Positions 58,221 through 64,000 of a stretch of DNA of 64,000 nt are shown one piece after another. This DNA comes from Desulfococcus sp041737845 (GTDB lineage Bacteria > Desulfobacterota > Desulfobacteria > Desulfobacterales > Desulfococcaceae): the NCBI RefSeq assembly GCF_041737845.1, contig NZ_JBGSQX010000147.1, forward strand, positions 62,001 through 126,000, read 5' to 3'. Numbering within the stretch: the stretch's first letter is position 1; each line of letters begins with the position of its first letter. Position numbers and translations under genes: made by a program. Under the pieces are notes generated by a model. That model made no database searches. It worked only from the letters and a program-made list of their open reading frames with translations, and was not told the origin of the DNA.

Positions 58221-60122
58221 TCATTCAATCCCAATGCCGTTGGGAGATGCGAGCCGGTTTCCCCTGCCGGCGGTGATGTCGAATTGGTTTTTCTGGGTGA
58301 GCCCGAGGCGGAAGAGGGTTTCCGCGGTCGGCTTCCCGTCCGCGTCCCAGCCGCGCTTCCGGTAATAATCGGCCCGCATGAACGCCATGTCCTCCTCGCT
58401 GATGCGCCGCCCTTTGTGGGGTCCGCCGGGCAGGGGCTCCTCCACGATCCGCCGGGGCAGGCGGTCATCCCCGGCCGTCAGACCCGCCCGGAGGTTGAAC
58501 AGCCGGATCTGGTTCCAGATCCGCTCGCCCAGCTCGCTGAAGAAATCCGGCCCTACCCGTCGCCCCGTGGCGGCGTTCAGCATCCGGACATAGCTTTCCG
58601 GACGCACGCCGAAGGCCCCGAAATCGCACTTCACCAGGGCGTCGGTTCCCGCCAGGTAATCCTGTTCCCCCTTCAGGATCTCGGCCTTTTGTTCCAGCGT
58701 ATACGTCTCTACTGTCTTGCCCCGGTATTCCCGGCCGCCCACCTCGTAGGCGACCATGAAGCCGCGCTGGTGGCACCCGCCGCGGTCGGCCGTCATGTAG
58801 GCGAGCCCCATGCCCGGGGTGCCTCTCGGCGCCCATCCGGGGACCTCGAGGCCCTTGACGTGCAGGGCGTAGGCTTCGGTGCCCCGGCCCAGGGTTTTCG
58901 ATGCCCGGCGGACGCCCTGGCCCAGGAGCCTTCCCAGCTCATTCTCCTGGAGGGCGATGGACCGGATCAGGTATTCGGCGCCGGCGACGCTGCCAAAGGC
59001 GAAAGCGACGCCGGCAGGCGGCGTGATGACCCCGTTTGCGGCAGCCTCGAAGGCGAACCCGATGACGCCGCCCGCGGACATGCTGTCCAGGCCGTAGCGG
59101 TCGCAGAGCTTCACCAGATGGGCCACGGCCCGGACATCGTGGATGTCCAGGTTGCTGCCCATGAGGGCGGCGGATTCGTATTCCACGATATCCGTCACCA
59201 TGTGGGCGTATCTGCCGGTCCGGACCGCGCCCATCTGGCTGCAGCGGATGGGGCAGCCGAAGCAGGCGGCTTTGCCCAGAAAGAGGTATTTTTTCTGGCC
59301 TTCATCGCCCAGACGGTCGGCCTTGTCGAAAACCTGCTCAACAAAGTTGCGGTGGGGCAGAAGACCCACGGCGTTGGACCAGGGAACCGCGTTGCTGGTG
59401 CCGCTGTCCGTGAGGGCGTCGCAGGTGGGGCTGGCCGCGATATCCGCCGTTGAAATGCGGCATGCCTCCCGGAACGCCTCCCGGTCGTGGACGCCTACCA
59501 TGCGGGACCCCTTGACGGCGACGGCCTTGAGGTTTTTCGACCCCATCACCGCACCGGCGCCGCCGCGGCCTGCCTGGCGGTTGAATTCGCAGCTGATGAG
59601 GGCGAATTTGACCTGGTTTTCCCCGGCCTGGCCGATGGTGACGACCTTGGCGTCGGGGTCGGCCACGTCGGCCTTGATCCGTTCGTTGGCGGCAAGAGCG
59701 TCGAGGCCCCAGATCCCCTCGGCCGAGCGGAATTCGATCCGGTCGTCCTGAATCCAGAGATAGACCGGGTCGGCCGACCGACCCAGGATGATCAGGCCGT
59801 CGTATCCGGCATACTTGATTTCCGGGCCGAAATGTCCGCCGAAAAACGAATCGAGGTAGATCCCCGTGAGGGGCGACTGGGTCACCACGCAGGCGCGCAT
59901 GCTGGGGGCCGCCGTCGCGGTCAGGGGCCCGGTCATGAACATGAGCACGTTCTCCGGGCCCAGCGGATCGGCGCCGGCAGGGACCAGGTCGCAAAGCAGC
60001 CTGGCGCCGAAGCCCTTGCCGCCCACGAAATCGTTTTTCAGCCACTGGGGCACCGGCACTGTCCAGGCGCTTCGGCGGCCCAGGTCCGCCACGAGGAATT
60101 GTCCCATGTAAGCGTCAGTCAT
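58221..60122 (-). CDS. aor: Aldehyde:ferredoxin oxidoreductase (tungsten/molybdopterin family)
   Basis: The 633-residue protein is of the AOR family, which oxidises aldehydes to acids with ferredoxin as acceptor, using a bis-pterin tungsten centre. Family segments include GGKGFGARLL, FMTGPLTATAAPSMRACV, EFNRQAGRGGAGAVMGSKNL and the 4Fe-4S site ACFGCPIRCSQ. The cluster's fourth cysteine is likely in KCDFGAFG. It overlaps the ferredoxin gene by 8 bp and lies 8 bp before betA, suggesting one operon in which it may oxidise the aldehyde made by BetA. Confidence 0.92.
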   Translation of the reverse strand: MTDAYMGQFLVADLGRRSAWTVPVPQWLKNDFVGGKGFGARLLCDLVPAGADPLGPENVLMFMTGPLTATAAPSMRACVVTQSPLTGIYLDSFFGGHFGPEIKYAGYDGLIILGRSADPVYLWIQDDRIEFRSAEGIWGLDALAANERIKADVADPDAKVVTIGQAGENQVKFALISCEFNRQAGRGGAGAVMGSKNLKAVAVKGSRMVGVHDREAFREACRISTADIAASPTCDALTDSGTSNAVPWSNAVGLLPHRNFVEQVFDKADRLGDEGQKKYLFLGKAACFGCPIRCSQMGAVRTGRYAHMVTDIVEYESAALMGSNLDIHDVRAVAHLVKLCDRYGLDSMSAGGVIGFAFEAAANGVITPPAGVAFAFGSVAGAEYLIRSIALQENELGRLLGQGVRRASKTLGRGTEAYALHVKGLEVPGWAPRGTPGMGLAYMTADRGGCHQRGFMVAYEVGGREYRGKTVETYTLEQKAEILKGEQDYLAGTDALVKCDFGAFGVRPESYVRMLNAATGRRVGPDFFSELGERIWNQIRLFNLRAGLTAGDDRLPRRIVEEPLPGGPHKGRRISEEDMAFMRADYYRKRGWDADGKPTAETLFRLGLTQKNQFDITAGRGNRLASPNGIGIE

Positions 60123-60549
60123 GGTTCACCTCCATCCGTGAAATCAATTCCAGTGCCCCCGTCGGGCAGGCGGCGACGCAGCGGGGGGCGCCGCCGCAGA
60201 GGTCGCACTTGACGGACTTTTTGAACTCCGGGTCGACCCCCACCACATGGATGGGGCAGTAGCGGTTGCAGAGGTTGCAGCCGACGCATACCGCCCGGTC
60301 GACGACCATCGCGCCGGTGGTCTCGTCCCTCCGGATCGCCTGCACCGGGCAGACATTCGCGCAGTAGGGGTTGGCGCACTGGTTGCAGACCACGGGGAAA
60401 TGATAGAGATTCTCCTGCTCGTGCCGGATCCGGAGCAGGGATCGGTGGGGGTTGTAGCCCCCCAGCAGGCGCTCGCTGCAGGCCAGCTGGCAGAGGGAGC
60501 AGCCCGTGCAGAGATCGAAATTGGTTTTGATGAACACCCTTGTTGTCAT
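60115..60549 (-). CDS. Four-cluster ferredoxin-type electron-transfer subunit of AOR
   Basis: The 144-residue protein has repeated cysteine motifs (CTGCSLCQLACSE, CNQCANPYCANVCP, CVGCNLCNRYCP and CDLCGGAPRCVAACP), enough for four 4Fe-4S clusters. This HycB/DmsB-like layout is found beside AOR genes, where it carries electrons from the enzyme. The stop overlaps the AOR start by 8 bp. The ATG has no good ribosome site and lies after a string of hairpins. Confidence 0.9.
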   Translation of the reverse strand: MTTRVFIKTNFDLCTGCSLCQLACSERLLGGYNPHRSLLRIRHEQENLYHFPVVCNQCANPYCANVCPVQAIRRDETTGAMVVDRAVCVGCNLCNRYCPIHVVGVDPEFKKSVKCDLCGGAPRCVAACPTGALELISRMEVNHD

Positions 60550-60583
60550 GGTGAAAGGTCGCTTTATGTTGCGTTTTTGGGTC

Positions 60584-60617
60584 GTCGGGCGTCAAGGCAT
60601 CGGCCTTGATGCCCGAC
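60584..60617. terminator. Strong hairpin ahead of the ferredoxin-AOR-betA operon
   Basis: GTCGGGCGTCAAGGC pairs with GCCTTGATGCCCGAC (one G-T type mismatch) around a 4-base loop. It lies in the 160-bp spacer between the transporter genes and the ferredoxin gene, together with the hairpins at 60633-60658 and 60674-60691. On the minus strand it may stop or slow transcription from the transporter genes, or shape the leader RNA. Confidence 0.45.
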
Positions 60618-60632
60618 GTGTGATTTTGCGCA

Positions 60633-60691
60633 GGGGCAATCCCCCCCGGGGTTGCCCCGGAAACGGACAATTCGCAGGGGCCTGCCCCTGC
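60633..60691. repeat. Two further GC-rich hairpins in the transporter/AOR spacer
   Basis: The first hairpin (60633-60658) pairs GGGGCAA with TTGCCCC and has a CCCC/GGGG inner stem. The second (60674-60691) is GCAGGGGCCTGCCCCTGC, a perfect 8-bp stem. Their sequences share GCAGGGGC, suggesting a related origin. They probably act with the hairpin at 60584 as termination or processing signals. Confidence 0.45.
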
Positions 60692-60698
60692 GGGTTTT

Positions 60699-60720
60699 GG
60701 ATAAAATCGTTATTTTATCC
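60699..60720. repeat. Perfect palindrome across the substrate-binding protein stop codon
   Basis: GGATAAAAT (60699-60707) and ATTTTATCC (60712-60720) form a perfect 9-bp stem around a 4-base loop that includes the stop codon of the transporter gene. It is AT-rich, unlike the other three hairpins next to it, and could be an RNA-processing or protein-binding site. Confidence 0.4.
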
Positions 60721-61930
60721 AGCGCGGGGGGATGAATTTAAAATTTTTATAGGGCTGGGTCGGGGGGTCGGTGAAGATGGTCACCAGCTCTCCGTTCTGG
60801 ACCTGGTAGTGGCCGATGGGCACGTCCCCGCCGGCGCGCATCACGTTGTCCGCATCCCACTTCCACCACCCGGTTTCGCCCTTGTAGCCGTTGTCCTGAA
60901 TATATTTGATGACCTCGGCGTGCTTGGTTTCGTCGCCCACGGCCGCAACGGCCGAGGCCCAGGCTTTGACGCCGCTGTACGCGGCCCAGGAGCCGGCCTG
61001 GGGATTGTGTTTGTAGAGGGAGGTGAACTTGTCCACCCATGCCTGGGCCTCGGGGGTCGGGGCCTCGGGGGTCGGCATGGCCGTGGGCACCTCGCCGATG
61101 ATGCCGTCGGCTTCCTTGCCCATGGTCTCCACGACCTCCCGGGGAACGATGCTGTAGCCATAGCTCAGGATGCTCCGGGTCGGGGCCTTCATGAACTGGC
61201 GGAAAAAGGTGATGACCTCCTGGGCGCTTACGATCTCCACATGGATCACGGCGGGCTGGGCCTTGCGGATCTGGGTGAGGATGGGGCCCCATTCACGGGT
61301 GCCGTAGGGGACGACCTCGTGCATGGCCACCTCCCAGCCTTTCTCCTTGAAGTTTTTGGCCAGGGTGTCGCCCACCTCGGTGCCCCAGGCGTCGTCGGCG
61401 GTGATGATGACCGCTTTCTTGTTGGGATATTCGTAGGGCAGGGCCATGATGACGCGAAACATGCTCTCGGCCTGGTTGATGCCCGTATCGGTCAACTGAA
61501 AGATGTTCTTGTACATCTCGGGATCGGTTCTGAAGACGTCCACGGCGGCCTGGGAGCCGTCGTCGCAGAAGAACGGCACGTCATACTTGCCGTAGGCGCG
61601 GACGTCCTGGCCCCATCCCGCCCATCCGGCATGGACGGAGTGGACCTTCTCCTTGCCGCAGAGATAATCCGCGCCCTGCATGACCCGCTCGGGGGAGAAA
61701 TCCTGGGTGTCGAACCGGACCGGTTCGAGGACCTTTCCCAGCAGGCCCCCGCCGGCGTTGATCTCGTCGATGGCCATCTTGATGCCCTTCCAGTAGTTGT
61801 CGCCGGTGTCGGTGTAGGGTCCGGTCATGGCCAGGGGGACCCCGACCTTGATGGTTTCTGCGGACAGCACGGCGGGGCCGGCGATCAGGCCGCATGCAAG
61901 CGTCAAAGCGATGATGAGGCGTTTTTGCAT
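60710..61930 (-). CDS. Branched-chain amino-acid-type ABC transporter substrate-binding protein
   Basis: The 406-residue periplasmic protein starts with a signal peptide (IIALTLACGLIAGPAVLSA). The type-I binding-protein fold has IKVGVPLAMTGPYTDTGDNY at the start and AAYSGVKAWASAVAAVGDET near the end. It is of the LivK/Peripla_BP_6 family, whose members bind amino acids, urea, amides or aromatic acids. Several Trp-rich segments (WAGWGQD and WWKWDAD) may line the ligand site. GGAGGAAG precedes the ATG. It follows the permease genes and precedes the AOR operon; a choline or related ligand is possible but unproven. Confidence 0.88.
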   Translation of the reverse strand: MQKRLIIALTLACGLIAGPAVLSAETIKVGVPLAMTGPYTDTGDNYWKGIKMAIDEINAGGGLLGKVLEPVRFDTQDFSPERVMQGADYLCGKEKVHSVHAGWAGWGQDVRAYGKYDVPFFCDDGSQAAVDVFRTDPEMYKNIFQLTDTGINQAESMFRVIMALPYEYPNKKAVIITADDAWGTEVGDTLAKNFKEKGWEVAMHEVVPYGTREWGPILTQIRKAQPAVIHVEIVSAQEVITFFRQFMKAPTRSILSYGYSIVPREVVETMGKEADGIIGEVPTAMPTPEAPTPEAQAWVDKFTSLYKHNPQAGSWAAYSGVKAWASAVAAVGDETKHAEVIKYIQDNGYKGETGWWKWDADNVMRAGGDVPIGHYQVQNGELVTIFTDPPTQPYKNFKFIPPRWIK

Positions 61931-62019
61931 CTTTTTCTTCCTCCTTTTCGGGTTATAAAACGGTTGGGTTCAGAGAACTCCCGGCTTCCGGCCGCAAGGG
62001 CGCTGAAGCAAAAGGGGCG

Positions 62020-63000
62020 TCAATACCGCGTCACCCGGGCTTCGGCGGCATTCTCTGCGAAAATTTTCCGGATCAGGCCGACGACGCCGTCGGGCAGGAT
62101 CAGCACCAGCGCGACGACCAGTGCCCCCAGCATCAGCGGCCGGTAGGGTCCCAGGGGGGACAGCATCTCGTTGAGGGTCACCGTGATGAAGGCCCCCAGG
62201 ATGGCCCCCGGATATTCACCGATGCCGCCGATCACCAGCATGATCATGAGGGTGACGAAAAGGTCGATGCCCAGCATCCGGGTGGAGAGCATCCCGACGT
62301 AGTGGCCGTAAAAGCCGCCGATCATGCCCGTGAGAAAGGATGTCAGGGCGAAGACCATGAGCTTGTACTTGAAGGCGGAGACGCCCAGGCTTGCGGCGAA
62401 ATCCTCGGAGTCCTTCAGGGCGAGAAACGCCGTCCCCCAGTAGGATTTGATCACGATCAGGATGATCACCGTGCAGAGGATCGACAGGATCAGGGTCAGG
62501 TAGAAGAAGGGGACGGGCGCGGCGGAGCTGAAGGTGATCCCGAAGAGCTGGATGGGCGGGATGGTCAGAATCCCGCGGGACCCCCCGGTGCCGATAAACC
62601 TCCCCATGTCGCTCTTGAGGAAGGGCTCCAGAATCATGTGGACGGCAAAGGTGACCAGGGCGATATAGGCCCCCTTCAGCCGCAGGCACGGCAGCCCGAC
62701 CAGGACGCCGATCGCCGCGGTGATGCCGCCGGCCAGGATCATGGCCAGTATGGGCGGAATCTGCAGCTTGGACGCCAGGATGGCGGACCCGTAAGCCCCC
62801 ATGACGAAAAACGCCACCTGGCCGAAGGAGAAGATGCCCGCAAACCCCATGATGAGGTCCCAGCAGGCGGCAACCACCGCCCAGATGAGGCACATGATCA
62901 GGATGTGCATGATGAAGCGCACGTCGCCCACAAACACGGGCATGATGCCCACGATACCATAAATGACGGCCATGATGACGGTCATGCGTTGCCAGCTCAT
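62020..63000 (-). CDS. livM: Branched-chain amino-acid-type ABC permease, LivM family
   Basis: The 326-residue protein has about eight to ten membrane segments. LivM-type segments include GFAGIFSFGQVAFFVMGAYG, LPCLRLKGAYIALVTFA and MIGGIGEYPGAILGAF-type helices. It is one half of the transport channel. It starts 3 bp before the livH stop, so the two are translationally coupled. The C-terminus ends in a charged tail, as usual. Confidence 0.9.
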   Translation of the reverse strand: MSWQRMTVIMAVIYGIVGIMPVFVGDVRFIMHILIMCLIWAVVAACWDLIMGFAGIFSFGQVAFFVMGAYGSAILASKLQIPPILAMILAGGITAAIGVLVGLPCLRLKGAYIALVTFAVHMILEPFLKSDMGRFIGTGGSRGILTIPPIQLFGITFSSAAPVPFFYLTLILSILCTVIILIVIKSYWGTAFLALKDSEDFAASLGVSAFKYKLMVFALTSFLTGMIGGFYGHYVGMLSTRMLGIDLFVTLMIMLVIGGIGEYPGAILGAFITVTLNEMLSPLGPYRPLMLGALVVALVLILPDGVVGLIRKIFAENAAEARVTRY

Positions 63001-63003
63001 TGA

Positions 63004-63879
63004 TCAACCCCACTTGCCGAGTAGTCCCTGGGGCCGCACCGCCAGGATGATTAACAGCACGCCGAACATTGCAAACAGCACCCAGGTCATGCCGAATATC
63101 CAGCCCACGAAGGCTTCCAGCATGCCCAGGATAAAGGCCGCGTAAAGGCTGCCCCGGATGGACCCCATCCCCCCGAACGCGGTGATGACCCATGATTTCA
63201 CCAGGATGTCCCATCCGCCGGTGGGCGAGACAAAGTATTTCTGGCTGAGGAGGATGCCGCCGATGCCCACCATCACGGTGGAGATGGCGAAGGTGGCGCC
63301 GAAGATCATGTCCTTGGGGATGCCCACGATCTGAGCGCCGGCCGGGTTCTGGGCGACGGCCCGGACGGCCATTCCGATCCGCGTGTTGTTGAGGATCCAC
63401 CGGAAACAGACGATGCCGCCGATGGAGAGAACGAAGATGACCAGGTCCTGGTAGGACACGACGACGTCCCCCAGGATCATGGCCCCCTCGACCATGGCCG
63501 GCAGGGATTTCATGCGGGCCCCGAAACCCACCGCGTAGGCATTGTCGAGGAGAAGGGCCAGGCCCAGGGTGATCATCATGACCTTGACCTCCCAGTCCGA
63601 CCGTTTCCTCAGCGGCGCAACGATGGCCCGTTCCACCCCGTATCCGATGGCCAGGAGCACCGGGACGGCGATGACGAGAATCGAAAGGTATCCCCCCGCG
63701 ACCCCCAGGGGAACGATGAGCACCCAGGCAAGGTAGCCCCCCATGCTGAAAAAAGATCCATAGGCGAAGTTGAAGGCCTTGGACACGCCGTACACGAGCG
63801 TCAGGCCGACGGCCATCAGCGCATAGACCGATCCGTTGGTCAGGCCGCTGATGATGACATCGATGAGTTCAATTAGCAT
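63004..63879 (-). CDS. livH: Branched-chain amino-acid-type ABC permease, LivH family
   Basis: The 291-residue protein has about eight membrane segments with LivH signatures (GLTNGSVYALMAVGLTLVYG, ITLGLALLLDNA, SWVITAFGGMGSIRGSL). It is the second channel half and pairs with LivM. The start has only a weak ribosome site. It lies 46 bp after the ATP-binding gene whose end is seen at the right edge. Confidence 0.9.
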   Translation of the reverse strand: MLIELIDVIISGLTNGSVYALMAVGLTLVYGVSKAFNFAYGSFFSMGGYLAWVLIVPLGVAGGYLSILVIAVPVLLAIGYGVERAIVAPLRKRSDWEVKVMMITLGLALLLDNAYAVGFGARMKSLPAMVEGAMILGDVVVSYQDLVIFVLSIGGIVCFRWILNNTRIGMAVRAVAQNPAGAQIVGIPKDMIFGATFAISTVMVGIGGILLSQKYFVSPTGGWDILVKSWVITAFGGMGSIRGSLYAAFILGMLEAFVGWIFGMTWVLFAMFGVLLIILAVRPQGLLGKWG

Positions 63880-63925
63880 CTTGATTGGCTCCGGCGGGTT
63901 GAAGGAATGTCGTTGGTCGGCGCCG

Positions 63926-64000
63926 CTACATTCCCAGGAAGATCTCTTTCAAGCGGTCGTTGCCGAGGGCTTCGTTCCTGTCTCCCTGGAAGGTGATCCG
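63926..64000 (-). CDS. livF: ABC transporter ATP-binding protein (LivF-like), C-terminal end (partial)
   Basis: The last 24 codons of a gene running off the right edge are visible; it ends in GNDRLKEIFLGM and a TAG stop (63926-63928). This is how LivF-type ATPases end. It lies upstream of livH on the same strand, as expected for a liv operon. Only the tail is seen, so the assignment rests on context. Confidence 0.6.
   Translation of the reverse strand, partial: RITFQGDRNEALGNDRLKEIFLGM

Noticed and set aside
60506..62146. A 546-residue plus-strand open frame opposite the transporter binding protein
   Set aside because: It lies fully antisense to a convincing signal-peptide-bearing binding protein and crosses the hairpin spacer; no family features are present.
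1..64000. Search by eye for CRISPR arrays, tRNA or rRNA genes and intact insertion sequences
   Set aside because: No regularly spaced repeats, cloverleaf-like genes with usual ends or transposase genes were seen; only the two-copy hairpin repeat was found. A covariance-model scan could still find small RNAs missed by eye.

Overview
The window is a GC-rich, densely coded stretch of about 64 kb. It looks like the chromosome of an anaerobic Desulfobacterota (delta-proteobacterial) organism of the sulfate-reducing or syntrophic type. Evidence for this is the mix of a LutABC-type lactate oxidation system, a GlcD/GlcF-type oxidase and a lactate permease, a tungsten-type aldehyde:ferredoxin oxidoreductase, a glycyl-radical enzyme, pyruvate phosphate dikinase, MinD-type ATPases carrying ferredoxin domains next to NifX-family proteins, and many sigma-54 and two-component regulators. 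No tRNA, rRNA, CRISPR array or intact insertion sequence was seen. The taxonomic call is an inference from gene content.

Layout. 1-219 is the end of a TetR-type regulator. 275-2513 (minus) is a cupin regulator followed by an acyl-CoA ligase, with a 160-bp dispersed repeat upstream. 2825-4599 (minus) is an Lrp/AsnC regulator and lysA. 4748-11448 (minus) carries a PAS/HD-GYP protein, SppA-type protease, RibD-like reductase, a DUF3482 GTPase overlapping a DUF2868 membrane protein, and exonuclease III. 11695-17542 (plus) carries a lysine-ketoglutarate-reductase-like enzyme, DUF4126 protein, ppdK and an aldo/keto reductase. A small graveyard of toxin-antitoxin genes follows at 17.6-18.0 kb. 18.0-24.3 kb holds a bisphosphate nucleotidase, MscS channel, small acidic protein, CoA-disulfide reductase/rhodanese fusion and a methyltransferase.

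24.3-33.3 kb is an organic-acid (lactate/glycolate) oxidation island. A minus-strand glcD-glcF-fadR-type operon is divergent from plus-strand lutABC, and a universal stress protein and lactate permease follow. The shared intergenic region has two GntR/FadR-type operator-like palindromes, each placed on a predicted promoter. 35.4-40.3 kb is a sigma-54 regulated locus closely resembling the orange-protein (ORP) complex loci of sulfate reducers. It holds a sigma-54 activator with a Cys-rich PAS domain, a near-perfect -24/-12 promoter, a degenerate receiver, two ferredoxin-MinD ATPases, two NifX-family proteins and a DUF2892 membrane protein, and ends in a perfect terminator palindrome. 40.7-43.7 kb has a ChaN lipoprotein and an M1 aminopeptidase, with a second copy of the dispersed repeat. 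44.0-47.2 kb is a glycyl-radical activase plus an enzyme that keeps every trans-4-hydroxy-L-proline dehydratase (HypD) active-site residue I could check.

49.0-56.5 kb is a signalling region. It has ihfA overlapping a membrane HTH-like protein, an NtrC-type regulator with its kinase, and a divergent receiver-kinase-receiver-receiver operon preceded by a sigma-54 promoter and an upstream inverted repeat. 56.5-64.0 kb (minus) carries branched-chain-amino-acid-type ABC transporter genes, then a hairpin-rich spacer, then a ferredoxin-AOR-betA operon. That operon could oxidise choline to betaine with AOR in place of the usual betaine aldehyde dehydrogenase; this is my inference. The most promising leads are this fdx-AOR-betA operon, the ORP-like sigma-54 locus and the double-operator lactate control region.
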